Shown: piece after piece, positions 42,468 through 50,593 of the stretch
Numbering within the stretch: position 1 is the first letter of the stretch
How the letters are laid out: every line of letters begins with the position of its first letter
From: Bradyrhizobium acaciae
GTDB taxonomy: Bacteria; Pseudomonadota; Alphaproteobacteria; Rhizobiales; Xanthobacteraceae
Direction: 5' to 3'
NCBI RefSeq assembly: GCF_020889785.1
Contig: NZ_JACMYK010000019.1
Location: 17,246-81,245 of the forward strand
Length of the DNA stretch: 64,000 bases
Program-made: the position numbers and the translations under genes
Notes under the pieces: model-generated
Databases searched by the model: none
The model's input: the letters and a program-made list of their open reading frames with translations, nothing else
What the model was told of the DNA's origin: nothing

Positions 42468-43064
42468 TTAACCACCTCCGACCGCCCCGGGCACCCCGTA
42501 GGCCTCCATTTGCGCCCGGACCTGCGCCACATTGTGCCCCAGCACGACGATGTCGTGGGTCTTGCCCTCGACGTCCCTGACGTGGTCGCGCAGCAGGGCC
42601 TCCGCCTTGAAGCCGAGGCTCTCGAACAGCGCGATCGCCGCCCGCTGGTCGACTGTCATCTGCACCGAGAACTTCTCCAGCCCGGCGCCAAGGGCAATAG
42701 CGAACGTCTCCTGCGACAGCGCCCGGCCGACGCCCTGCCCCCGCACGTCGAGCGACACCACCATGCGGATCTCGCCGACATGCGGCGACCAGGAATGCGG
42801 ATCGCGCACCAGCGTGCCGCAGCCGACCACCGTGCCGTCCTTGATCGCGAGCAGGCTCGTGATGTCGCCGCGCTCGATCTCGTTGATCCAGGCCGACAGC
42901 ACCTTCGGCTGGCTGATGTTGCGCGGCAGGAACAAGAGATCGTGCGTCGGCAGCTTTTGCGCGAAGGCCAGCACCGCGGCCTCGTCGGCGCGCTTCATCA
43001 GGCGGAACTCGATGTCGCCGGCCTCGGTCTTGACGTGGCGCGGATAGGAACGTTGCTCGGTCAT
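42468..43064 (-). CDS. GNAT-family N-acetyltransferase
   Basis: A 198-residue GNAT acetyltransferase. The acetyl-CoA binding segment VVSLDVRGQGVGRALSQETF (motif R/Q-x-x-G-x-G/A) and the preceding strand VGEIRMVVSL are visible; C-terminal ALFESLGFKAEALLRDHVRD is typical. ATG start with GAGAGA upstream; a TTG five codons earlier is possible. Acceptor substrate unknown. It follows the PHA synthase gene by 26 bp. Confidence 0.85.
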   Translation of the reverse strand: MTEQRSYPRHVKTEAGDIEFRLMKRADEAAVLAFAQKLPTHDLLFLPRNISQPKVLSAWINEIERGDITSLLAIKDGTVVGCGTLVRDPHSWSPHVGEIRMVVSLDVRGQGVGRALSQETFAIALGAGLEKFSVQMTVDQRAAIALFESLGFKAEALLRDHVRDVEGKTHDIVVLGHNVAQVRAQMEAYGVPGAVGGG

Positions 43065-43090
43065 GTCGATCTCTCTCAAGTCGATCCTTG

Positions 43091-44173
43091 TCAGGTCGAT
43101 CTTTTGCCCAACCAGGAGTCAAGTTTCGGCCACAGCCGCTTGATTGCGTTGGCGCCGGCGACCAGCGAGACGTGACCGCCTTTCAGCATCACCTCCTCCT
43201 TGTCCTCGGAGCCGATCTTGGTGATGAGGTGCTTTGCCGCGTCATACGGCACGATGTGGTCGTGCTCGGCGACCGCGTGCAGGATCGGCACCTTGATGTC
43301 GGCAAGCTTCGCCTCGCGGCCACCGACCGTCATGGTGTCGTTGTAGAGCTTGTTGTCCCACATCAGGTCCTTGGTGATGGCGCGGAAATATTCGCCGGCG
43401 AGCGGCAGCGTGTCGGTCGCCCAGCGGTCGAACATCCGGTACGACTTCACGAACTCGTCGTTCCAGATGTTGTCCCAGAGCTGGATCTGGCCGGCGACGC
43501 GCGCGGCCGGCCGCAACATGTCGAACGATTGCAGGATCAACTCGGGCGGCATGTTGCCGGTGCTGTCGATCAGGCGATCGACGTCGAAATAGCGCCGGTC
43601 GGCGAAATTCGAGAACAGCTTCATCTCGCGGAAATCGATCGGCGTGGTGAAGCAGATCAGGTTCTTCATCGGCCCGTCGTTGAAGATCGAGCCATAGAGC
43701 AGCGACAGCACGCCGCCAAAGCAATAGCCGATCACGGAGACGTCCTTCTCGCCGGAGTCCTGCTGCACGCGGCGGACCGATTCCGGGATGAAGTCGAGGA
43801 CGTAGTCCTCCATGCGCAGCGATTTTTCCTCGGGTTTCGGAGCGGTCCAATCCAGCATGTAGACATCGAAGCCGCGCTTGAGCAGGAACTCGATGAAGCT
43901 CTGCCCCGGCACGAGGTCGAGGATATAGCCGCGGTTGGTGGTCGCCATCACGATCAGGACCGGCACGCGATAGATTTCGTCGACCATCGGCCGGTAGTGA
44001 TAGAGGTTCATGGTGCCGCGCGAATACAGCACGTCCTTCGGCGTCTCGCCGAGCGCGGGCCCGGAACTCGAGAAATACTCGACGCCCTTGATGCTGCGCT
44101 GGATCGCGCGCTGCACCTCGGACTGCACCCGCTCGGAGATCGAGGCGAAATCAAAGGGGGTGGGAGCATTCAT
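43091..44173 (-). CDS. phaC: Class III/IV-type PHA synthase catalytic subunit PhaC
   Basis: A 360-residue PHA synthase, the short form that needs a partner subunit. The lipase-box-like GYCFGG contains the nucleophile Cys151; Asp305 (AEHDHIVP) and His334 (KGGHVSLVAG) complete the triad. It polymerises 3-hydroxyacyl-CoA on granule surfaces. It overlaps the upstream PhaE/PhaR-like gene (ATGA), so the two are co-translated. Confidence 0.92.
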   Translation of the reverse strand: MNAPTPFDFASISERVQSEVQRAIQRSIKGVEYFSSSGPALGETPKDVLYSRGTMNLYHYRPMVDEIYRVPVLIVMATTNRGYILDLVPGQSFIEFLLKRGFDVYMLDWTAPKPEEKSLRMEDYVLDFIPESVRRVQQDSGEKDVSVIGYCFGGVLSLLYGSIFNDGPMKNLICFTTPIDFREMKLFSNFADRRYFDVDRLIDSTGNMPPELILQSFDMLRPAARVAGQIQLWDNIWNDEFVKSYRMFDRWATDTLPLAGEYFRAITKDLMWDNKLYNDTMTVGGREAKLADIKVPILHAVAEHDHIVPYDAAKHLITKIGSEDKEEVMLKGGHVSLVAGANAIKRLWPKLDSWLGKRST

Positions 44174-44553
44174 TTGCTGCCTCCCTCCGCCGGCGGCCGT
44201 TTTGTGCGCGGTGGCCGCGGCGTTGCGCCGTGGCCGTCGTCCGGCGCCAGCGAATTGTGATGGACCTGCTGCAGCAGCGTCTTGATCTCGTTGAGCTGGT
44301 TCTCCATCGACTGCAGGCGTTCGGCCATGCCGACGAGCTGGGCGCGGCTCGGCAGGTTCATCGTCAGCAGATATTTCTCCATCAGCTCACCGAGCTGCTT
44401 CTGCGCACCCGCCGCGACGCCGCCGGCCTGATTCATCACCTTGGAAAATTCAGGCGAGCTCATCAACTGGTTGCCGAAGGAGTTGAACCCCTTCTCCATC
44501 TCGCCAATCATCGTCTGCCAGATCACGGCAGGATCGTTGCCCTTGTCGGCCAT
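44170..44553 (-). CDS. PHA synthase partner subunit (PhaE/PhaR-like, short)
   Basis: A 127-residue helical protein. LPSRAQLVGMAERLQSMENQ plus LNEIKTLLQQ is the segment shared by PhaE and PhaR subunits, which bind short PhaC. The tail is Pro/Arg-rich (TPRPPRTKRPPAEGGSK). It is shorter than typical PhaE (over 300) or PhaR (about 200). Start at MADKGNDPAV behind GGAGGG. Its position directly before phaC with overlapping codons supports the role. Confidence 0.78.
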   Translation of the reverse strand: MADKGNDPAVIWQTMIGEMEKGFNSFGNQLMSSPEFSKVMNQAGGVAAGAQKQLGELMEKYLLTMNLPSRAQLVGMAERLQSMENQLNEIKTLLQQVHHNSLAPDDGHGATPRPPRTKRPPAEGGSK

Positions 44554-44728
44554 GCGGCCCTCCTCCACATCAATCCCGAACGCTTGCCGCGCTTCCGCTT
44601 GTTCGTGCCATACGACACTGTTGCCGTTGATCGGTCAACTGCAGGGCGCACCCACCGACGTCGAAGCCCTTCTGCGCTGCGTCAATCCATGGCAGCATGC
44701 AGGTTCCTGATCGCGAATCCAGGAGAGG

Positions 44729-45655
44729 ATGCCCGTGACCACGCTCGCCCATCAGTTGCCGCAACTAACCCGCGCCAACGGCATCGACATCTGCTACGAG
44801 ATATTCGGCGATGCGAATGCGGAGCCGCTGCTTCTCATCATGGGCCTCGGCGCCCAGATGATCCATTGGGACGACGAATTCTGTCGCCGGCTTGCCGCGC
44901 GCGGCTTTCGCGTGATCCGGTTCGACAACCGGGATATCGGCAAGTCGTCGCGGATGAGCGGCGGCAAGCGGCTGACCGCGCTCGAGCTCATCAAGCTGCG
45001 CCTCCTGAAGATCCCGGTCGCAGCGCCCTATAAACTGGCCGACATGGCGCGGGACACGATCGGCCTGATGGACGCGCTCGGCATCCGCACCGCACATCTG
45101 GTCGGCGCCTCGATGGGCGGCATGATCGCGCAGGAGGTTGCGATCACCTTCCCCGAGCGCGTGCGCTCACTTACCTCGATCATGTCGACCACGGGCAATC
45201 CAAAGATTCCGGGGCCGACCCGCGAAGCGACCGCGGTGCTGATGGCGCCGCCGCCGAAGAGCAAGGAAGAGTATTTCGTCCGCTACGGGCAGACCTGGAA
45301 GGTGCTGCGCAACGGCTCGTTCCCGGAAGACGAGGCGCTCGACCCCGAGCGCGCGCGGCGTACCTTTGAGCGCGGCCTCAATCCGGAGGGCGTCGGCCGC
45401 CAGCTGCGCGCCATCCTCGCCTCCGGCAGCCGCAAGGAGCGCCTGCGCAGCGTCAAGGCGCCGACGCTGGTGATCCACGGCACCGTCGATCCGCTGGTGC
45501 ATCCCGAAGGCGGCAAGGACACCGCGGTCTCGATCCCGGGCGCAAAGCTCCTGATGGTCGAGGGCATGGGCCATGCCCTGCCGATCCCGATGTGGCCGCA
45601 GATCATCGACGCCATCGACAAGCACGCGCATGGCGCGGCGGCGAAGGCGGCATAA
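44729..45655 (+). CDS. Alpha/beta hydrolase
   Basis: A 308-residue alpha/beta hydrolase: LLLIMGLGAQMIHWDDEFCR, DNRDIGKSS, nucleophile elbow VGASMGGMIAQEVA, catalytic Asp in VIHGTVDPLVHPEGG and His in VEGMGHALP. The ATG is very near the AGGAGAGG site; a GTG two codons later (44735) may be the true start. It is divergent from the PHA genes; a PHA or ester depolymerase role is possible but unproved. Confidence 0.85.
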   Translation: MPVTTLAHQLPQLTRANGIDICYEIFGDANAEPLLLIMGLGAQMIHWDDEFCRRLAARGFRVIRFDNRDIGKSSRMSGGKRLTALELIKLRLLKIPVAAPYKLADMARDTIGLMDALGIRTAHLVGASMGGMIAQEVAITFPERVRSLTSIMSTTGNPKIPGPTREATAVLMAPPPKSKEEYFVRYGQTWKVLRNGSFPEDEALDPERARRTFERGLNPEGVGRQLRAILASGSRKERLRSVKAPTLVIHGTVDPLVHPEGGKDTAVSIPGAKLLMVEGMGHALPIPMWPQIIDAIDKHAHGAAAKAA

Positions 45656-45660
45656 GGCCG

Positions 45661-45756
45661 GCGCGTTTTCGAGCGAAGTGGATACCGGTTCGCGTGAAGA
45701 AAACGCGTCAAAACCAGAATCCAGAGCCCCGTTCCGATTCGATCGGAACGGGGCTC
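45661..45756. repeat. Two-hairpin intergenic repeat
   Basis: CGCGTTTTC (45662-45670) pairs with GAAAACGCG (45699-45707), enclosing TGGATACCGGTTCGCGTG; then a perfect 15-bp stem GAGCCCCGTTCCGAT / ATCGGAACGGGGCTC with loop TCG (45724-45756). It follows the hydrolase stop by a few bases and could terminate it, though no T run follows. Confidence 0.7.
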
Positions 45757-45858
45757 CGGTATCTTGGGGTAACCATGTGAGCCAGGAGTGCGTTCTTCCG
45801 GGCGCGGCATGGACGCTGTAGAGAGCGCTATCCATCGCTCAGCCTCGGGAGTCACCAG

Positions 45859-46323
45859 ATGAAGACCCTTCTCCGGCCACGGACAGCCGTCGCCGCTCTC
45901 CTCCTCGCGCTCGCGTCGTCCTCCGCAATGGCCGCCACCAGTGAGGCGCAGCAGGAGGCCAACCGCAAGGCGGTGCTGGCCTTCTACGACAAGGGGCTGA
46001 ACCAGAAGGACGCCGACGCGGCGCTCGTCTATGTCGGCAACCGCTATGTGCAGCACAATCCCGGCGCGGCCGACGGCCCCGAAGGCTTCCGCAAGTTCAT
46101 CGGCTTCCTGCGCGAAAAATTTCCGAACTCGCACAGCGAGATCAAGCGTTCGTTCGTCGATGGCGACTACGTGATCCTGCACGTCCACGCCGTGCGCGAG
46201 CCCGGCACCCGCGGCAATGCGATCATCGACATCTTCAAGCTCGAGGACGGCAAGATCGTCGAGCATTGGGACGTGGTGCAGCCCGTTCCGGAAAATCCGG
46301 CGAACAGCAACACGATGTTCTGA
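45859..46323 (+). CDS. Secreted NTF2/SnoaL-like protein
   Basis: A 154-residue protein with a signal peptide (MKTLLRPRTAVAALLLALAS, cleavage after SAMA) and a SnoaL-like alpha+beta cone: ALVYVGNRYVQHNPGAADGP, FRKFIGFLREKFPNSHSEIK, and the C-terminal IDIFKLEDGKIVEHWDVVQP. Such proteins are predicted lyase or isomerase-fold proteins without established substrate. Monocistronic. Confidence 0.83.
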   Translation: MKTLLRPRTAVAALLLALASSSAMAATSEAQQEANRKAVLAFYDKGLNQKDADAALVYVGNRYVQHNPGAADGPEGFRKFIGFLREKFPNSHSEIKRSFVDGDYVILHVHAVREPGTRGNAIIDIFKLEDGKIVEHWDVVQPVPENPANSNTMF

Positions 46324-46394
46324 GTACGGCGTGATGCCCGGCCTTGTGCCGGGCTGGTGGCGAAGCCAGGCTGACAAGCGCGCCGAGGCAGTTG

Positions 46395-47069
46395 CTATTC
46401 CTTGGTGGCGATCCAGATCACGTGGCGCACGCCGCGGCCTCTTCCGGTGGCGCGGACGGCAATTTCGTTGACCGCGAACCGCGCCCGGGACAGCGATTTC
46501 GGGAACTTGGCATTCGGACCGGACGACCAGACGGCGAGCACGCCACCACGTCGCAATGCGTTGTGCGCGAGCTTGAGCCCGGAGACGTCGTACAGCGCAT
46601 CATTGGCCTTGCGGGTCAGCCCTTCTGGGCCGTTGTCGACGTCAAGGAGGATGGCATCGAAGCTGCGCGGATGGCGCTCGATCACGTCGGCGACATCCGT
46701 CTCCCTGATGCTGACGCGCGGATCGTTCAGGCTGTCGCCGAAGATCTCGGCCATCGGGCCCCTCGCCCAGGCAACCACGGCCGGCACCAGTTCGGCCACC
46801 ACGATCTGCGCATCGCGCCCCAACACCGCGAGCGCCGCCCGCAGCGTAAAGCCCATGCCGAGGCCGCCGATCAGAAAATGCGGCTTTGCCACCTGCTCGA
46901 CCTTCTTCGCAGCAAGCGTCGCCAGTGCGGCTTCCGAGCCTGACAGGCGGCTGTTCATCAGCTCGTTGGTGCCGAGCATGATCGAGAATTCGCGGCCTCG
47001 CCGCATCAGGCGCAATTCACCTTCAGTGCCGGGAATGCGCGCGGTATCGATCTTTTCCCATGGAATCAT
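46395..47069 (-). CDS. Spermidine synthase-like SAM-binding protein
   Basis: A 224-residue Rossmann-fold methyltransferase/aminopropyltransferase-like protein. LIGGLGMGFTLRAALAVLG is the SAM motif, followed by QIVVAELVPAVVAWARGPM and FDAILLDVDNGPEGLTRKAN. It lacks the N-terminal beta domain of true spermidine synthase, so the reaction is uncertain. The start MIPWEKIDTA was chosen; the longer upstream frame runs through an intergenic hairpin. Confidence 0.82.
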   Translation of the reverse strand: MIPWEKIDTARIPGTEGELRLMRRGREFSIMLGTNELMNSRLSGSEAALATLAAKKVEQVAKPHFLIGGLGMGFTLRAALAVLGRDAQIVVAELVPAVVAWARGPMAEIFGDSLNDPRVSIRETDVADVIERHPRSFDAILLDVDNGPEGLTRKANDALYDVSGLKLAHNALRRGGVLAVWSSGPNAKFPKSLSRARFAVNEIAVRATGRGRGVRHVIWIATKE

Positions 47070-47174
47070 GCGGCGGCTTGTAACATGGGCGTCGGGGCAG
47101 GCGAAGCTAGCGCCGAGAGAATGCGAAATCGTGACTCGCGCCGGGGATGGTTGAGGGCGGATTTCTTTCCCCAT

Positions 47175-47201
47175 CGTCGCCCCGGCGAAAGCCGGGACGA
47201 C
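47175..47201. repeat. Short hairpin repeat (CGTCGCCCCGGC-GAAA-GCCGGGACGAC)
   Basis: An imperfect stem (one bulge or mismatch) with a GAAA loop, in the 160-bp gap between two minus-strand genes. Related by its GTCG...CGAC ends to the 12492 family. Confidence 0.6.
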
Positions 47202-47229
47202 ACTGAGTTTGTAGCGCCATTCGCCGAGC

Positions 47230-50200
47230 CTACCCGCCGGCCCAGACGTCGAGCACGTAGCGGTTCCCTGTGCCCATGTCCTCGATCCAGCGCGCGGCAG
47301 CATCGGCGTCCGCACCGGTGCGCTCACGATAGATCGACATCAACGTCGCCTTGACGTCGGGCTCCATCTTGCTGCCGTCGCCGCAGACATAGACGATCGC
47401 GCCCTTCTGGATCAGTTCCCAGACCCGGTCCTTCTGCGCGGCGACGAGGTGCTGCACATAGGTCTTCGGGCCGTCGGCGCGCGAGAAGGCGGTGTAGAGC
47501 TCACTGACGCCGTCGGCTGCGAATGCCTTCAGCTCGTCCGCATAGATGAAATCCTGCTCGGGATTGCGGCAGCCGAAGAACAGCATCGCAGGGCCCAGCG
47601 TCGCGCCCTGTGCCTTGCGCGCGGCGCGCTCCTGCAGGAAGCCGCGGAACGGTGCGAGCCCCGTGCCCGGCCCGATCATGATGATCGGCACGGCGTTGTC
47701 GTCAGGCAGGCGGAAGCCGGCCTTGGTTTCCTTGATGGTGGCGTGGACGGTGTCGCCGGCGCGGCGGCGCGCCAGATAGTTCGAGCAGATGCCCTTGTAG
47801 ATGCCGCGCCCCGAGCTCGCAGGCGCTTCCACCACGCCCACGGTAACGCTGCAGCGCTGCGCCTCGCCGGCCGGGGACGACGAGATCGAGTAATAGCGCG
47901 GCGCCAGCAGCGACAGCATTTCAAGGTAGAGGTGGAACGGCAGCTCGCAGGCCGGATATTCCTCGAGCAGGTCGAAAACCGATTTGCGTTTGGCCAGCAC
48001 CTCCGCGCGGTAACGCGCGGCTGAGGCGTCGTCGTCGCCGATATAGGCCATCAGCTTCGGCTTGGTCACCGGGCAGCGCGTATGCTCGGACATGATCTGG
48101 ATCTGCTTGCGAGTCGCAACTTGCTGCAGCTCGACGAACTCGGTGAGCAGCCGCCCGACCGACACGGCGTTGCCGACCGGCAGTTGCGCGCGGCGGCCTT
48201 CCGAGACCTGCAAGCGGATCTGGTCGGCCGGCAGGAAGCCGAAGCGGCGCGCGACGGAATCGACCAGGGTCGGATCGTTGCGCGGCACCACGCTGAGGTG
48301 ATCGCCGACGCGATATTTCAGGCCGGCCGGCAGCTCGACCTCGATATGCCGGGTCGAGCGCTCCGACGGATGGACGCCTTCCTTGTTCTGCAGCTCGCTG
48401 TTGGCGAGCACCTTCATCGGCACCGCGCCGCCCTGCGTCACGATGGTGTTGACCGCGCCCTGCGCCACCGGCTCGATCGCGTAGAGCGGCTCGTCCTCGG
48501 CGGTGCGGGTGAAATTCCAGTCGATGCCGAATTCCCTGGTCGCGACCTTCGCCGCTTCCGGGAACCATTTCTGGAACTGGCCGTCGAGGTCGCTCCGCGC
48601 GTCGCCCTCGCCGCGCGGATAGACCGCCCGGGCACCATGTTTGGTCAACTGCTCGTCGATGAAGCGCGGCACCGACTGGTAGGTCGCCGCCCAATCGCTG
48701 TTGCCGCAGCCGAACACGGCGTAGCGCACCTTCGCAAAGGCGTCCTTCGGCAGATCGCTTTCCAGCCATTTGACGAATTGCGTCGCATTGTCGGGCGCCG
48801 CGCCATTATAGGAGGCGCAGATGATCAGGACGCCGCCCTCCTCCGGCAGCTTGCCGACATAGTCGTCCAGCGGACCAAGCCGCACCGCAAAGCCGTTGAT
48901 CTCGGACAGATCGGCCATGCGGGTCGCCAGTTCCTCGGCCGAGCCGAGGTTGGAGCCGTAGAGCACCAGCATCGGCGTGTTGTGGCCGGGGCGCGTGGTC
49001 GGCGCGCGCGGTGCCTTCGGCGCGGCCGCAACCGCGCCCGTGCTGCCGGCGAACGCGCCGCGATCCCTGTCGTCGCGCGGCCGCACCTTGATCCTGAAAC
49101 CGTCGGGCTTGATCGTCAGCGTCTCCTTCAAGTGCATCTGGTAGCGATGCACGTCGAGCAGCTTGAAGCGTTGCAGGATCATCCCGATCGCGAGCGCCGC
49201 CTCGTGCATGGCAAAGCCGCGGCCGATGCAGGCGCGCTGTCCGTTGCCGAACGGCTTCCAGGCGTTGATCGGGCGCTTGGCCTCGGCCTCGCGGCTGAAA
49301 TTCTCGGGATCGAATACATCGGGGTTCGGGCCCCAGACCGAGGGATCGCGATGCAGCGCCATCACCAGCACAGTGATGAAGGTGTTCTTCTTCAGCTTAT
49401 ATTTGCCGCCGATCGTCTCGTCGTTCAGCGGCGCAATGCCGTAGGCCGGCGCCGGCGGCCAAAGCCGCAGCGCCTCCTTCAGGCACTGGGTGATGTAGGT
49501 GAGCTGCGTCACCTGCTGATAGGTCGGCCGCGCATTGACGTCTGGACCAAGGACGCGGTCGACCTCCTCATAGGCCTTCTTCAGCACCTCGGGATGCTTC
49601 AGCAGCGCGTAGATCGTGCACGAGAGCAGGCCGGAGGTGGTCTCGTGGCCGGCGATCAGGAAGGTGTTGATCTGGTAGCGGATGTTGACGTCGTCGAGCT
49701 GCTCGCCGGTTGAACGGTCGACGCCGGTCATCATCGCGGCCAGCATGTCCTTCTTGTCGTTGGTCACGTCGGTGTTGCCGCGCCGTTCGGCGATGATCTC
49801 GTCGACCATCTTGTTCATGAAGGCGACGTCGTCGGTCAGCGTCTTGCGCCGCTTCTGCATCCACAGGCCTTCGAGCGGCAGGCCGCGGGTCATCATGATG
49901 GTTTCGAGCGAGCGCACCAGCGATTCCACGAAGGGATGGTAGTCGCGGCGGTAGAACGAATTGAAGCGATAATCGAAGCCGCAGAGGCCGATGGTGTCGA
50001 GGGTCAGCGCCGTCATGTCGTGGACGACCTCGATCTCCTCGTCGGCGTTGAGGCGCTCCCATTTCTTGACCAGTTGCTCGGCGATATCGACCATGCTCGG
50101 GTGATACGACTGCATGGCGCGATTGCCGAACGGCTGCATCAGGATGTTGTGCGCCTTGCTCCAGTTCGGCTCCTTGGTGTCGGCGGTGAACAGCCCGTCG

Positions 50201-50463
50201 CCGCCGACCGCGCGCATGCGGCGCAGCGAACCGCGCACCGCCTTGTCGAAGCGTTTCTCGTCGGACAGCTCGTCGACCAGATCGTGACCGGAGACGATCA
50301 CGAGCGGCGCCCCCATCATGTCGAGCCAGAAGATCGGCCCGAGCTCCTTGGAGAGCTTGACCAGATGCTGTACCGGCGCGGTCGAATCCAGCGACAGCAT
50401 GTTGCCGACCACCGGTTTCGTCGGTGGATGCGGGATCGGACTTAGTCTGTTGCCGGACGCCAT
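47230..50463 (-). CDS. Self-sufficient cytochrome P450-reductase fusion (CYP102/P450-BM3 family)
   Basis: A 1077-residue fusion (P450-BM3 is about 1049). P450 domain 1-465: GDGLFT with Phe92, I-helix AGHETT (271-276), EALR (330-333), heme loop FGNGQRACIGRGFAMH with Cys412. Reductase from about 498: flavodoxin LVLYGSNLGSAEELATRMAD, FAD domain (RYYSISSSP, GRGIYKGICSNYL) and NADPH site (GPGTGLAPFRGFLQER; C-terminal DVWAGG). It hydroxylates fatty acids or related chains using NADPH without partners. Residues matching BM3 Arg47 and Tyr51 appear replaced (Ala, Ile). The start MASGNRLSPI was chosen. It lies in a lipid-related block. Confidence 0.95.
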   Translation of the reverse strand: MASGNRLSPIPHPPTKPVVGNMLSLDSTAPVQHLVKLSKELGPIFWLDMMGAPLVIVSGHDLVDELSDEKRFDKAVRGSLRRMRAVGGDGLFTADTKEPNWSKAHNILMQPFGNRAMQSYHPSMVDIAEQLVKKWERLNADEEIEVVHDMTALTLDTIGLCGFDYRFNSFYRRDYHPFVESLVRSLETIMMTRGLPLEGLWMQKRRKTLTDDVAFMNKMVDEIIAERRGNTDVTNDKKDMLAAMMTGVDRSTGEQLDDVNIRYQINTFLIAGHETTSGLLSCTIYALLKHPEVLKKAYEEVDRVLGPDVNARPTYQQVTQLTYITQCLKEALRLWPPAPAYGIAPLNDETIGGKYKLKKNTFITVLVMALHRDPSVWGPNPDVFDPENFSREAEAKRPINAWKPFGNGQRACIGRGFAMHEAALAIGMILQRFKLLDVHRYQMHLKETLTIKPDGFRIKVRPRDDRDRGAFAGSTGAVAAAPKAPRAPTTRPGHNTPMLVLYGSNLGSAEELATRMADLSEINGFAVRLGPLDDYVGKLPEEGGVLIICASYNGAAPDNATQFVKWLESDLPKDAFAKVRYAVFGCGNSDWAATYQSVPRFIDEQLTKHGARAVYPRGEGDARSDLDGQFQKWFPEAAKVATREFGIDWNFTRTAEDEPLYAIEPVAQGAVNTIVTQGGAVPMKVLANSELQNKEGVHPSERSTRHIEVELPAGLKYRVGDHLSVVPRNDPTLVDSVARRFGFLPADQIRLQVSEGRRAQLPVGNAVSVGRLLTEFVELQQVATRKQIQIMSEHTRCPVTKPKLMAYIGDDDASAARYRAEVLAKRKSVFDLLEEYPACELPFHLYLEMLSLLAPRYYSISSSPAGEAQRCSVTVGVVEAPASSGRGIYKGICSNYLARRRAGDTVHATIKETKAGFRLPDDNAVPIIMIGPGTGLAPFRGFLQERAARKAQGATLGPAMLFFGCRNPEQDFIYADELKAFAADGVSELYTAFSRADGPKTYVQHLVAAQKDRVWELIQKGAIVYVCGDGSKMEPDVKATLMSIYRERTGADADAAARWIEDMGTGNRYVLDVWAGG

Positions 50464-50490
50464 GTCGGAAGTGCCCCCTGTCTTTCCACC

Positions 50491-50578
50491 CGTCATTGCG
50501 AGGAGCGAAGCGACGAAGCAATCCATCTGTCCTCATATGCGGGCCAATGGATTGCTTCGCTTCGCTCGCAATGACGGC
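50491..50578. repeat. Palindromic intergenic repeat (CGTCATTGCGAG type), copy 4
   Basis: CGTCATTGCGAGGAGCGAAG, CGAAGCAATCCAT, then CAATGGATTGCTTCGCTTCG and CTCGCAATGACGG. It lies between the epoxide hydrolase and the P450-reductase genes, both on minus, so it may limit read-through. Confidence 0.88.
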
Positions 50579-50593
50579 GTCGGTGTCCCGTCG

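Noticed and set aside
43091..44173. Class I PHA synthase
   Set aside because: The protein is 360 residues, lacking the long N-terminal region of class I enzymes, and is paired with a PhaE/PhaR-like subunit.
45724..45756. Classical Rho-independent terminator
   Set aside because: The stem is perfect but no T-tract follows on either strand, and it is part of a two-hairpin repeat; recorded as a repeat instead.
48082..49713. A 543-codon plus-strand frame inside the P450-reductase gene
   Set aside because: Antisense of a well-supported 1077-residue protein; no motif of its own.
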